Below, one piece after another: positions 16,572 to 25,101 of a DNA stretch of 64,000 nt; positions within the stretch are counted from its first letter, which is position 1, and the number at the start of each line of letters is the position of its first letter. The notes under the pieces were generated by a model that saw only the letters and a program-made list of their open reading frames with translations, made no database searches and had not been told where the DNA came from. A program made the translations under genes and the position numbers. Origin of the DNA: Rubrobacter aplysinae (lineage in GTDB: Bacteria > Actinomycetota > Rubrobacteria > Rubrobacterales > Rubrobacteraceae); NCBI RefSeq assembly GCF_001029505.1, contig NZ_LEKH01000005.1:141891-205890 (forward strand), in the 5' to 3' direction.

Positions 16572-17540
16572 GTGAAGGTTGGCTACAAGCTGATAGCGGA
16601 GGCGTACCCGCCACAGGAGATGGTACGTCAGGCGGTACGCGCCGAGGAGGCCGGCTTCGACTTCGTCGAGATCAGCGACCACTTCCACCCCTGGTTCGAC
16701 AGCCAGAACCACTCCGGTTTCGTGTGGTCCATGCTGGCCGCGATGGCGATGCGCACCGAGCGCATAGAGCTGGCGACCGGCGTCACCTGTCCCTTTATCC
16801 GCTACCACCCGGCGATAATCGCGCAGGCCGCGGCCACGACGGCGTTGCTGGCGGAGGACCGTTTCACTCTGGGAGTCGGGTCCGGAGAGAGGCTGAACGA
16901 GCACGTGGTCGGGCAGGGCTGGCCCCCGGTAAGCACGCGGCACGAGATGTTCCGGGAGTCGCTCGAGATCATCCGCCTGTTGTGGAGCGGCGGCTACCAT
17001 TCCTACGAAGGCAAGCACCTGACGCTCGAAGATGCGCGGGTCTTCGACCTGCCCGATATCCAGCCCCGGATCGCGGTTGCCACCGGCGGCCCCGCCTCGG
17101 CCCGGCTGGCCGCCGAGCTCGGGGACGCCATCTTCGTGACCGAGCCCAGGACCGACATAACGGACGCCTACTCCAGAGCCGGCGGAGACGGACCGCGTTA
17201 CGCCGAAGTGCCACTGGCCTGGGCCCCGGATGAGGCCGAGGCCGCCCGCTCCGCCCGGGAGCTTTTCCGTTTCGGGCTTACCGGGTGGAAAGTGCAGGCG
17301 GAGCTGCCGAACCCGCCCAACTTCGAGGCGGCGACCGCGTTCATAACGGAGGACGACATGCGGGAGGTCTTCGGCTGTGGCCCGGACGCCTCCAAGCATC
17401 TGGCGGTGGCCCAGCAGTTCGTGGACGCGGGCTACGACCACCTCGCCCTGGTAAACGCCGGGCCGGATCCGGACGGGTTCTTCGACTTCTTCGAGAAGGA
17501 GCTAGCCGCTCCGATGAGGGAGCTTACCCCCTCTGTCTGA
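16572..17540 (+). CDS. F420-dependent LLM-class oxidoreductase (TIGR03557-like)
   Basis: This is a luciferase-like TIM-barrel enzyme (322 aa) of the coenzyme F420 group, close to F420-dependent glucose-6-phosphate and related alcohol dehydrogenases. Visible are MKVGYKLIAEAYPPQEMV, FVEISDHFHPWFD, ELATGVTCPFIRYHP and TLGVGSGERLNEHVVG, which includes the SGE segment usual for F420 binding. It fits an actinobacterium that makes F420. The GTG start follows GAGGAGGTAG. It stands alone after terminators, so it is its own unit. Its substrate is unknown; a role in alcohol oxidation beside prm is possible. Confidence 0.85.
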   Translation: MKVGYKLIAEAYPPQEMVRQAVRAEEAGFDFVEISDHFHPWFDSQNHSGFVWSMLAAMAMRTERIELATGVTCPFIRYHPAIIAQAAATTALLAEDRFTLGVGSGERLNEHVVGQGWPPVSTRHEMFRESLEIIRLLWSGGYHSYEGKHLTLEDARVFDLPDIQPRIAVATGGPASARLAAELGDAIFVTEPRTDITDAYSRAGGDGPRYAEVPLAWAPDEAEAARSARELFRFGLTGWKVQAELPNPPNFEAATAFITEDDMREVFGCGPDASKHLAVAQQFVDAGYDHLALVNAGPDPDGFFDFFEKELAAPMRELTPSV

Positions 17541-17579
17541 GACCGGCTGACCTCCCCACCCTCTTGCGAAAACACGGCT

Positions 17580-18194
17580 TCAAACCCTGGTGGTCCGCAC
17601 GAGCTCGGCGCGGACCACCAGCCGCTGCCGGTAATCCGGCAGGGTGCAGGTCTGCAGGCTGACTATGTTACGGCCGTCTACCGGCTCCGTGACCGATAGC
17701 GCCCCGGGACCGACCACCTTCCTTTCGAAGACCCGGTAGAGATAGCGTCGCCCGCCGCCGCGGAGCACGACGTTGTCGCCATCCCGTAAAACGTTGAGGT
17801 CCCGGAAGACGAGGAAGCTACCCGTGCCGGGATACCCGAGACGGTGACCCGAGATGTACACGTTGGACTCGCGGGCCGAGGGGAGCCCCGTGCCCGCCAG
17901 ACGTACGGGCCCCTTCTTGAGCGCGGCTTCGTTACCGGACTGGGCGGTGGCAACCGGCAGGCCGTCTACCCGTTCCATCTCCGGCACCGATAGCCGTAGC
18001 GGGCCGGTACGGCTATCGCCGGCTCCACCAGGAACGGGAACGCGCAGCTCAAGGACCGTAAACACCGCCCCGGAGACCAGGAGAGCTAGGCCGCAGAGGA
18101 TGAAGATGCCGCGCCATCCGGACACAAGCCGGCGGCCTTTCCTCGATCCCACGCTGGTCCAGTGTCCGAATCGTTCGATAAGTCTGGTATTCAC
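17580..18194 (-). CDS. Class E sortase
   Basis: This is a membrane-anchored transpeptidase (204 aa) that links surface proteins to the cell wall. It has one N-terminal membrane segment (FILCGLALLVSGAVFTVLEL, about 30-50). The catalytic His is in YISGHRLGY (about 115), the Cys in SLQTCTL (about 182) and the Arg in RQRLVVRAEL. The C-terminus is short. No sortase substrate gene is visible next to it. It starts at GTG. Its 3' end contains a 12-bp hairpin and converges on the F420-dependent oxidoreductase gene. Confidence 0.85.
   Translation of the reverse strand: MNTRLIERFGHWTSVGSRKGRRLVSGWRGIFILCGLALLVSGAVFTVLELRVPVPGGAGDSRTGPLRLSVPEMERVDGLPVATAQSGNEAALKKGPVRLAGTGLPSARESNVYISGHRLGYPGTGSFLVFRDLNVLRDGDNVVLRGGGRRYLYRVFERKVVGPGALSVTEPVDGRNIVSLQTCTLPDYRQRLVVRAELVRTTRV
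17587..17621. terminator. Hairpin within the end of the sortase gene
   Basis: CTGGTGGTCCGC and GCGGACCACCAG form a perfect 12-bp stem with an 11-base loop. It overlaps the last codons of the sortase gene and lies 47 bases past the convergent oxidoreductase stop, so it may serve both. Confidence 0.5.
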
Positions 18195-18281
18195 GGACCG
18201 GATGATAACCGGGTTGGCCTACTACGAGCGAGCGTGCGGTTCGCGATGTTAATCTCCAGCTCTTTCTCTAACTCTCCCCTT

Positions 18282-18803
18282 CTATGCAATCTCGTGCCGG
18301 AGGCGATTTATCACAGCCCGCAGCCAGTCCCGATCCGCCCGGTTCAAGGCCAGCAGGTGCTCTATGGCGAGGGGCGGTCCGAGTGATCCGGGATACTCAG
18401 GGGCCTTCTCTAGTTCTGCTATCTGCCGCTCCCTGTCATCGAGCCTCTTTTCGAGGTACCCGGCTACCTCTTCTTTGGGCAGCTCGTCCAAGAACATGAG
18501 CCCCACGTCTCCGCTCATCAGGATACGGTCCGCGCCGGAGAGGTTCTCTCGTAACAGCCCGACGAACGCCTCTCGGCCCTCCGGCGTCACCTCGTAGACC
18601 TTGCGCGGCGGGCGGTTTCCCTGCTGCTCGGTCTCCGAGCGGACGTAACCGCCTCCCTCGAGGCGATCCAGGACGGCATAAGCGGTCGCCTTCTTCATCT
18701 GCGTCAGGTTACTCAAGTTCTTCTGGATGAACTCGTGGATCTGATAGCCATGCTGCCTCTGCTCCCTTACCAACCCCAGTATCAACAAATGCCGCTCGTC
18801 CAT
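18282..18803 (-). CDS. PadR-family transcriptional regulator
   Basis: This is a winged-helix repressor (173 aa) with the PadR pattern: LLILGLVREQRQHGYQIHE, then KATAYAVLDRLEGGGYV, ending in the YEVTPEGREAF wing, followed by a helical C-terminal dimer domain. I chose the ATG at 18801-18803, with GGAGG five bases upstream; an upstream extension to 18836 is less likely. It is divergent from an MFS exporter gene, and two operator palindromes lie between them. PadR proteins often repress drug or phenolic-acid exporters and themselves and are released by the exporter substrate. Confidence 0.9.
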   Translation of the reverse strand: MDERHLLILGLVREQRQHGYQIHEFIQKNLSNLTQMKKATAYAVLDRLEGGGYVRSETEQQGNRPPRKVYEVTPEGREAFVGLLRENLSGADRILMSGDVGLMFLDELPKEEVAGYLEKRLDDRERQIAELEKAPEYPGSLGPPLAIEHLLALNRADRDWLRAVINRLRHEIA

Positions 18804-18838
18804 TCCGCCTCCAACCTCCGATGTTAATAATCTCACCT

Positions 18839-18844
18839 ATTATA
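18839..18844 (-). promoter_or_regulatory. -10 box for padR
   Basis: On the minus strand TATAAT stands 36 bases upstream of the padR ATG. No good -35 is visible; the sequence is AT-rich. Confidence 0.4.
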
Positions 18845-18857
18845 GTTATATTTATAC

Positions 18858-18909
18858 TAGTCATGTTTGACTAATAAGCTCCGCGCGCTATTATGGTCAT
18901 AGCTGACTA
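18858..18909. promoter_or_regulatory. MFS promoter with two PadR operators
   Basis: Two palindromes of the same form, TAGTCA-TGTT-TGACTA (18858-18873) and TGGTCA-TAGC-TGACTA (18894-18909), lie exactly 36 bases apart. The first overlaps the -35 box TTGACT (18867-18872); a -10 box TATTAT (18889-18894) follows after 16 bases and the second operator begins on it. Repressor bound to both would block the promoter of the MFS gene and, by position, padR itself. Confidence 0.75.
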
Positions 18910-18966
18910 GTCAGAGTTTACTACAAGGGTTGCGGACGTTCTCCGTGGATGAGAGAGGAGGCCTAG

Positions 18967-20339
18967 ATGGCTAACAGAACCAACACTGGCAGGGTGCTCC
19001 CGCTGCTGTTTTTCGGGGTTTTAATGGGGGCTCTGGACATAGCTATCGTCGGGCCGGCGCTCCCGGCTATAGGGCAGTCGTTCGGGGTGAGTGCGAAGGG
19101 ACTTCAGTGGGTGTTCACGATCTACGTGCTTTTCAACGTGGTCGGGGTGCCGTTGATGGCGAAGCTGGCGGACAGAATTGGCCGGCGGGCGGTTTACGTC
19201 GGGGACGTGCTTTTGTTCGGTGTGGGGTCCATCGTGGTCGCCTCCGCGCCTTCTTTCTGGGTGCTGCTCGCCGGACGGGCGATGCAGGGCTTCGGGGCCG
19301 GGGGATCTTCCCGGTCGCGACAGCGATCGTCGGGGACGTGTTCCCGGCCGAGAGGCAGGGCCGGGCGCTCGGGCTGCTGGGCTCGGTCTTCGGGATCGCC
19401 TTTCTGATAGGTCCTATTGTCGGAGGAGCGCTCTTGCTGGCGAGCTGGCACTGGCTGTTCATAATCAACGTGCCGATAGCCGCGATCCTGGCGGCGTTCG
19501 CGCTCCGGCTGCTGCGCGACGATGGACCGGAGCAGAAGAGCCCGTTCGACTTCGCCGGTATGGGGGCCTTGGCCGTGCTACTGGGCGCCGTGGCGCTCGG
19601 CCTGAGCGAGATAGACGCCGACAGCTTCTTCGAGAGCCTCGCCTCCGTAGAGGTCTGGCTGCCGCTGCTCGTGGCTCTGGCGCTCGCCCCGGTCTTCTGG
19701 CGCGTCGAGCGCGGCGCGGGAGACCCCGTCGTGCGCGTGGGGCTGCTCGGCTCGAAGCAGGTCGTCGTCGCCTCCGCCCTGGCCATAGGGGCCGGGCTCG
19801 GCGAGGCCGGGGTGGTGTTCTTCCCCTCGATGGCGCAGTCGGCCTTCGAGGTCTCCCACTCGACCGCGAGCTTCATGCTACTGTCGGTGGTGGTCGCCCT
19901 CGGGGTGGGCTCCCCCGTGGTCGGGACCCTGCTGGACCGGCTCGGTTCGAGGCCCGTGGTCTTCGCGAGCGCGGCGCTTCTAACGGCCGGAATGGCGGGC
20001 GCGGGATTCTTCGCGACGAACCTTACGGGCTACTTCGCCTCCTCCGTGCTGGTCGGTCTCGGGCTCGCCGGCGTGCTCGGCGCTCCCCTGCGCTACATCC
20101 TGCTCGGCGAGGCCGGAACCTCGGAGAAGACTAGCGCCCAGGGGATACTCACCGTCTTTACCAGCACCGGCCAGCTCTCCGGCGGGGCGGTAATAGGCGC
20201 GGTCGCGGCCTCGATCGGAGGCGGGGTCGCGGGCTTTCAGGCCGCGTTCCTGGTGCTTGCGGTGGTGGCCCTGATCCTGACCCTGCTCTCCACGAGGCTC
20301 AAGGGCCACAAAGAAGAGCTCGCGACCACCCAGCACTAG
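18967..20339 (+). pseudogene. MFS multidrug-type exporter, broken by a one-base frameshift
   Basis: This is a major facilitator exporter (about 457 aa when repaired). The N-terminal part has GALDIAIVGPALPAIG and the loop motif KLADRIGRRAVYVG between membrane segments 2 and 3. The frame changes in the G-run at about 19302-19306: GCC GGGGG ATC should have six Gs to give GAGGIFPVATAIVGD. The second frame then continues without a break to 20339. A one-base loss in a homopolymer may be a base-calling error or a recent mutation. The divergent PadR gene and operators suggest substrate-induced efflux. The ATG follows GAGAGGAGG. Confidence 0.85.
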
Positions 20340-20427
20340 AAGAGGAAAGGAGGAATGGCGAAGAAGTAGCTATACCGCATAGAAGCAAGAGCCGAGAAAG
20401 TCCAATCCACGAAAGGAAAAGAGCACC

Positions 20428-20799
20428 ATGCTGGGATTCGCCATAGTCACGATCACCATCGCGTTGATTCTCTACACCATCGGAGTGTGGTCGGAGCGCC
20501 TGGGAGGACGCCTTAGGGGGTGGCACCTGATCTTCTTCTACGGCGGGCTCATCTTCGACGCCATCGGCACCAACCGCATGAGCGAGATCGCGGGCGGCTT
20601 CGAGCCGAGCCTGCACGGTTTTACCGGCCTCGTTGCGCTGATCCTCATGTTCGTGCACGCCGTATGGGCGACGGTGACGCTCTGGCGCGGGCATGAGAGC
20701 ACGCTGGAGGGCTTCCACCGTTTCAGCGTCATCGTGTGGGTGATCTGGCTGATCCCCTACACTCTCGGGGCGCTCCTCAACACCGGCCTGGTTGGCTAA
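20428..20799 (+). CDS. HsmA/TIGR03987-family membrane protein
   Basis: This small integral membrane protein (123 aa) has four predicted helices: LGFAIVTITIALILYTIGVW, HLIFFYGGLIFDAIGT, TGLVALILMFVHAVWATVTL and FSVIVWVIWLIPYTLGAL. The middle DAIGTNRMSEI and the conserved His in FVHAVWA recall the HsmA group of unknown function. It lies 88 bases after the MFS gene and before a hairpin, so it may be co-transcribed with it. It may join the PadR response. Its function is not known. Confidence 0.7.
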   Translation: MLGFAIVTITIALILYTIGVWSERLGGRLRGWHLIFFYGGLIFDAIGTNRMSEIAGGFEPSLHGFTGLVALILMFVHAVWATVTLWRGHESTLEGFHRFSVIVWVIWLIPYTLGALLNTGLVG

Positions 20800-20818
20800 A
20801 CCCGCAGGCTGCCTACAT

Positions 20819-20850
20819 GGGCACGGAGCACCGCAGCACGTTCCGTGCCC
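20819..20850 (+). terminator. Hairpin after the HsmA-type gene
   Basis: GGGCACGGA and TCCGTGCCC form a perfect 9-bp stem with a 14-base loop, 20 bases past the stop. No T-run follows. The rest of 20800-21135 shows no gene; it has a small tandem repeat GAGCTTAACGAGCTTAACG near 21064. Confidence 0.5.
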
Positions 20851-21135
20851 TCATAGAACGAGCCAGCTTTGAATTTACCCGCAGTATCCAGAGTCGGAGA
20901 AATCCTCCCGCAAAGGTGCGCAGTCCACCCCGATTTTAGCGATGCTCGCCGCGGGACTCGAGGGCCAGAGCGAGGCTCCGGGCGGCGCTGATTCGCTACC
21001 GCCGGACTCGGAGTCAGCCCGGGCTCAGAACTCGGTCGCTGCGTACTTCGATATGAGGCGGCGCGAGCTTAACGAGCTTAACGTCGTGAACCACGCTAGC
21101 CCGTAACACGCCGGACTGTGCGGGTTCTGGTAAAG

Positions 21136-22110
21136 CTAGTCCGCGAGGCCTGGAATCCCCCGGACGCCGGTGGAGGATCTTACGGCGTCCAGTATCGCTG
21201 CCTGCATCGCCCATGCGGCCCAGGCTCCGACCACGTCCGTCGCGGCCTCGCGTCCGCTCTCACAGGCGACAGAGGCGGTGAAGACGGCGTCCCCGTCAAC
21301 GCTGGTGTGGACCGGCCACACGGCGCGGGCGAGCCCGTCGTGGGCCATGCGGGCGACCTTGGTGGTATCGGTCTTGTCCAGCCGGGCGTCGGTGACGATT
21401 ATGCCGAGCGTCGTGTTCTCGCCCCGGCTCCCGCCCGGCGCGGCCCTTTCCAGCAGAGACACCGTGTCGCCGGGCGTACCGTCTTTCAGTCGCGGCCCGG
21501 CTATTATCCCATCGGAGTCCCGCACGTCTCCGAAGGCGTTGACGACGGCGAGGGCGGCGACGGTCGCTCCGCCTTCCAGTACGGCGGAAGCCTCGCCGAC
21601 GCCGCCCTTCATGGCCCGCTCAAGGCCCAGGACCTTGCCGACGGTCGCCCCGGTACCCACCCCGACGCTGCCGCGATCCAGCTTTTCGCTACGGGCCGAT
21701 AGGGCGGCCTCGTAGCCCATTGCCGCATCCGGCCTCGCGGCGGCAGAGCCGACCATGAGGTCGAAGATCACGGCGGCCGACACGAGCGGTATGCGGGCGA
21801 CGCCGAGATCCAGGCCCCGCCCCTGCTGCTCCAGCAGGCGCGTTACCCCGTCGGCGGCTGCGAGGCCGAAGGCGCTGCCGCCTGTCAGGAGGAGCGCGTG
21901 GGTGTCACGGACGCTGGCGGTCGGGGCCAGGCGGTCGGTCTCCCGGGTGCCGGGCGCAGAGCCCCGCACGTCCACCCCGACCACAGCGGGGGCGTCGAAC
22001 AGGACCGCGGTGCAGCCGGTCAGGCCCTCCCGGTCATCGGCGTGACCGGCCCGGACGCCGGGGACGTCGCAGATACCGTCGAGCGGGCCCCGGCGTGGCT
22101 TTGCGGCCAC
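21136..22110 (-). CDS. P1 (DmpA/S58) family peptidase
   Basis: This is an N-terminal nucleophile-type aminopeptidase relative (324 aa) of the DmpA family, which cleaves itself before a Ser/Thr. The family core is visible: GTRETDRLAP, LLTGGSAFGLAAADGV, GVGTGATVGKVLG and the likely self-cleavage/nucleophile site GENTTLGII (about residue 238). The start is GTG, two bases past the holB stop on the same strand, so it belongs to the tmk-holB transcript. The natural substrate is unknown. Confidence 0.85.
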   Translation of the reverse strand: MAAKPRRGPLDGICDVPGVRAGHADDREGLTGCTAVLFDAPAVVGVDVRGSAPGTRETDRLAPTASVRDTHALLLTGGSAFGLAAADGVTRLLEQQGRGLDLGVARIPLVSAAVIFDLMVGSAAARPDAAMGYEAALSARSEKLDRGSVGVGTGATVGKVLGLERAMKGGVGEASAVLEGGATVAALAVVNAFGDVRDSDGIIAGPRLKDGTPGDTVSLLERAAPGGSRGENTTLGIIVTDARLDKTDTTKVARMAHDGLARAVWPVHTSVDGDAVFTASVACESGREAATDVVGAWAAWAMQAAILDAVRSSTGVRGIPGLAD

Positions 22111-22112
22111 GA

Positions 22113-23261
22113 CTATCCTCTCTCCACGTGTCGAGGCCCGAGTATGCGGCGTCTGGCCCGCGAGAGGGCCTCTCCAAGCACGGCTTCCGGCGAGACGTTG
22201 TACGTTAGCGCGGCCTTCTCGTCCGTGGCCTCGGAGGCCGCCCCGGCCCAGTCGGCGCCCGGATACCGGCTGGCGAGTTCTCCAAGCTCGTCCGAGCGGT
22301 CAGTGTTCGCTGCGATCTCCGGGGCTCCGGCCGAGATCACGGCCGCGTCCCGGTACAGGAGGGCGAGGAGATCCAGCGCCTCCCTCACGGCCCCGTCCCG
22401 GGCGGCGCGTCCGGCGCGCTTGGCGGCGTCTTTGGCTCGGCGGTCGGGCTCCTCTGTCTCTCCGAGGTACGCGGACCCCCGCCTCTCCCCGACGGCCTCG
22501 GCCCGCTCCACGATCCGTGACGCGCCCTCGTGGCGGCTCTCGAAGTCTGCGCCGAAGTCTAGCCCGGCCCCGATCACGGCCTCTCTGAGATCCCGCAGCC
22601 CGTCCCCGGAGCCGTAGCGCAACGCGAGCCCGACGCTCCCTCGTCCGAGCGAGGCGGCGAGCCGGGCGTCGGCGTCCGGCACCCCGCGGCTGGAGAGAAA
22701 ACCCGCAAGCTCTTCCTCCGGTACCGGATTGAAGCGTACGGGCCGGGAGCGAGAGACGACGGTCGGCAGGACGCCCTCCAGGGAGGCCGCCACGAGCACG
22801 AACACCGTCCCGGCCTCGGGCGACTCCAGAGTCTTCAAGAGGGCGTTGGCGGCCTGCACGTTCAGGGTGTCGGCCCGCAGTATGAACACGCGGCGTGCCC
22901 CCTCGAAGGGCCGCCCGGAGGCGAGCCTCACGACCTCCCTCACCTGGCCGATGGTGGTGAACGCGCCGTCCGGCTCCACCTCGTACAGGTCGGGGTGCAG
23001 GCCCCGCCGCGCGCGATCTTCGGCTTGCTCGTCTCCGCCCGCCACGAGCGCAGCCCCGAAGAGCCGGGCGACGGTCTGCTTTCCTACACCGGGTGGGCCG
23101 TGGAACAGGTAGGCGTGCGAGGGGCCGGAGGCGAGATCACGCTCCAGCGAGCCCAGGGCTCCGGTGTTGCCCAGAATTCCGGTGAAGATCTGGCCTGTCG
23201 TATCTGCCACGTCTACCGTATCTAACGTATCCGCCATGTTCTCCATCCGGGTCTTATCCAA
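22113..23261 (-). CDS. holB: DNA polymerase III delta-prime subunit
   Basis: This is a clamp-loader subunit (382 aa or slightly less). The P-loop GPPGVGKQT is near residue 56, and the sensor stretches FILRADTLNVQAANALLKTLE and VSRSRPVRF are clear. The usual zinc-binding cysteines between P-loop and sensor are absent, as in some actinobacteria. The first start is TTG with a weak site; ATG at 23237 (MADTLDTVD), preceded by GGAG, is a good alternative. It follows tmk and a small membrane gene on the same strand, the common tmk-holB order. Confidence 0.88.
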   Translation of the reverse strand: MDKTRMENMADTLDTVDVADTTGQIFTGILGNTGALGSLERDLASGPSHAYLFHGPPGVGKQTVARLFGAALVAGGDEQAEDRARRGLHPDLYEVEPDGAFTTIGQVREVVRLASGRPFEGARRVFILRADTLNVQAANALLKTLESPEAGTVFVLVAASLEGVLPTVVSRSRPVRFNPVPEEELAGFLSSRGVPDADARLAASLGRGSVGLALRYGSGDGLRDLREAVIGAGLDFGADFESRHEGASRIVERAEAVGERRGSAYLGETEEPDRRAKDAAKRAGRAARDGAVREALDLLALLYRDAAVISAGAPEIAANTDRSDELGELASRYPGADWAGAASEATDEKAALTYNVSPEAVLGEALSRARRRILGPRHVERG

Positions 23262-23283
23262 GGTTACCTGCGGTTATCTGCGG

Positions 23284-23457
23284 TTATCTGCGTCGGACGA
23301 GTGTAACGAGGGCCGCGCCCAGGGCGACGCCGAGCCCGAGACCGATGCCGATCCCGAGCGCGGTGCTCTCCAGGGTAGCTCCCATCAGCACCCCGAGACC
23401 GGACCCCGCCAGGACTCCCGCCCCCACGCCGGCTCCCTCGCGCTTCTTGCGGTCCAT
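23284..23457 (-). CDS. Small glycine-rich membrane protein, 57 aa
   Basis: A short frame with a strong GGGAGGCGG site five bases before its ATG. The product has a basic start MDRKKREG, then two glycine-patterned hydrophobic helices (GAGVGAGVLAGSGLGVLMG and GIGIGLGLGVALGAALVTLV) and ends in RRR. This is a glycine-zipper-type membrane hairpin. It lies between tmk (23 bases) and holB (22 bases). Its function is unknown. It is below the usual length cutoff for gene calls. Confidence 0.65.
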   Translation of the reverse strand: MDRKKREGAGVGAGVLAGSGLGVLMGATLESTALGIGIGLGLGVALGAALVTLVRRR

Positions 23458-23480
23458 TCCGCCTCCCCTACCCTTCGCGG

Positions 23481-24104
23481 CTAACCGGGGTGAGTATAGA
23501 GCAGATCGCGCACCTCCCGCAGCATGGCCTCAGCTAGCTCCCCGGGGGGGCTCGTCGCGTCGAGCCTCACCATCCGCTCCGTCTCTTTCTGCGCGAGCTC
23601 CTCGAAGCACTCCTCCGCCCGCCCCATGAAGCCCGCTCCGGCCCGCTCTATCCGGTCAAGCGAGGCCCCGCTCTCCCACGCCCGGCGCTCCCTCTCCGCA
23701 GCGTCCAGAGCCAGATAGAATGTCCGGTCTGGCACGAGACCGTCCACCGCCCACCCGTTGAGCCAGCGTACCGTGTCTACGCCCAGCCCCCGCCCGGCGC
23801 CCTGGTAGGCGAGGCTGGAGTCCAGGTAACGCTCGCACACCACGACCGCACCCTCCGCCAGCGCCGGACGCAGGCCGTTACGGACGTGATCCGCCCGGGC
23901 GGCGGCGTACAGGTAGGCCTCGGTCCAGGCGTCCACCTCGAGCTCGGGGTCGAGCAGAACCTCCCGGATGCGCTCGGCGGCCGGGGTGCCGCCCGGCTCC
24001 CGGGTAAACATCGTCTGCCCGAGAGCCGGCGTCTCTGAGAACCTCTGGCGCAGGAGCCGCACCAGAGTGCTCTTGCCGGAGAAGTCGAGGCCCTCGATGG
24101 TCAC
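23481..24104 (-). CDS. tmk: Thymidylate kinase
   Basis: This enzyme phosphorylates dTMP to dTDP. The P-loop region FVTIEGLDFSGKST starts the protein. FTREPGGTP, the CERYLDSSLAYQGAGRG dTMP-binding stretch and the lid around RRAWESGASLDRIE are visible. No ATG is available: GTG at 24102-24104 gives VTIEGLDF at the very start, while a non-ATG start up to 15 codons earlier (CTG, after AGGGGAG) would fit the usual N-terminus better. The open frame extends far upstream, but that part overlaps the previous gene and is not real. Total length is about 207-220 aa. Confidence 0.85.
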   Translation of the reverse strand: MTIEGLDFSGKSTLVRLLRQRFSETPALGQTMFTREPGGTPAAERIREVLLDPELEVDAWTEAYLYAAARADHVRNGLRPALAEGAVVVCERYLDSSLAYQGAGRGLGVDTVRWLNGWAVDGLVPDRTFYLALDAAERERRAWESGASLDRIERAGAGFMGRAEECFEELAQKETERMVRLDATSPPGELAEAMLREVRDLLYTHPG

Positions 24105-24151
24105 GAAGACGCCGTTTTCTCGAACTCCCGGGACCAGCTCTCCCCTGTGTC

Positions 24152-24943
24152 CTAGGCCACGGCCCGGCCGCCGGAGCCCCGGCCCGAGCCGCGCCTGGAC
24201 GCCTCCACGTGCGCCTCGAAGAGAGCCCGCTGGGAGGCACCATACTCGGACGAGCCGCGCATGGCCTCGGCGTGCCACTGCACCCCGAGCAGCCAGCGCC
24301 GGGAGAAGTCCCGGCTCTCCAGGGCCTCGATCAGACCGTCCTCCGAACGTCCGACAACCGAGAGCCCGGCGGCCACGCTCTTTACCGCTTGATGGTGGTA
24401 CGAGTTGACCTCCATGTGCTCCGTGCCGGAGAACTCGGCGATCCGGGAGCCCGGGGCCACCTCGACGCCGTGGCGCGGCACCCACTTGGGATCGGTCTGG
24501 CGGTGATCCACCCCGCGCTCGCCGAACTGCGCGGGCACGTCCTGATACAGCGTGCCGCCGAGGGCGACGTTCATCAGCTGCATGCCGCGGCAGATGCCGA
24601 ACACCGGAAGCCCGGCCTCCAGCGCCGCGGAGAGAATCTCGAACTCGAAGGCGTCCCGCTCGGGGATAATCTGCGCGAGAGCGGAGTGCGGCTCCTCGCT
24701 ATACGCCCGGGGATGCAGGTCGGTCCCGCCACTGAGCAGGAGCCCGTCCAGGCCGCGCACCATCGCCCCGGCTGCCCCCCGGGGATCGCCGGCGAGCGGC
24801 GGCAGCACCACCGGCACACCACCGGCCTGCTCCACCCCGCTCACGTAGTCCAGGTCCGCGCGCACGAACTCCCCCAGTGGGCGAGTCGCGCTCGTCTCCG
24901 TATCCTCTTTCAAGGTTGCCGTTACACCAATTACGGGACCCAA
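24152..24943 (-). CDS. Class I glutamine amidotransferase, PuuD-like
   Basis: This is a gamma-glutamyl hydrolase of the PuuD type (263 aa), which splits gamma-glutamyl-GABA or a similar conjugate. The nucleophile Cys is in FGICRGMQLMNVALGG, the catalytic His-x-Glu in GVQWHAE, and LLLSGGTDLHP and the YHHQAVK segment are family typical. The C-terminal tail is Gly/Arg-rich. It starts at ATG and ends 48 bases before tmk on the same strand. No polyamine genes are nearby, so the substrate is not supported by context. Confidence 0.85.
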   Translation of the reverse strand: MGPVIGVTATLKEDTETSATRPLGEFVRADLDYVSGVEQAGGVPVVLPPLAGDPRGAAGAMVRGLDGLLLSGGTDLHPRAYSEEPHSALAQIIPERDAFEFEILSAALEAGLPVFGICRGMQLMNVALGGTLYQDVPAQFGERGVDHRQTDPKWVPRHGVEVAPGSRIAEFSGTEHMEVNSYHHQAVKSVAAGLSVVGRSEDGLIEALESRDFSRRWLLGVQWHAEAMRGSSEYGASQRALFEAHVEASRRGSGRGSGGRAVA

Positions 24944-25043
24944 AGTCTGCTACTCTCCTATATGCTCACGGAACATAGTGGAATATGCTACCGCAAATCG
25001 GCGGCCGATTCCAAGCGGCCGTCACATGACTGCCATACGTAGT

Positions 25044-25087
25044 GTGCACGGGCCGCTCCCAGAATCATGGGTAGGCGGCCCGTGCAC
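25044..25087 (-). terminator. Hairpin downstream of topoisomerase I
   Basis: GTGCACGGGCCGC and its complement GCGGCCCGTGCAC form a perfect 13-bp stem with an 18-base loop, 15 bases past the topoisomerase stop. No T-run follows, which is common in high-GC actinobacteria. Confidence 0.6.
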
Positions 25088-25101
25088 GTAGAGAGCCGGG
25101 C

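Noticed and set aside
24105..24485. N-terminal extension of thymidylate kinase by about 125 residues
   Set aside because: The extension lies antiphase within the amidotransferase gene on the same strand and has no kinase similarity.
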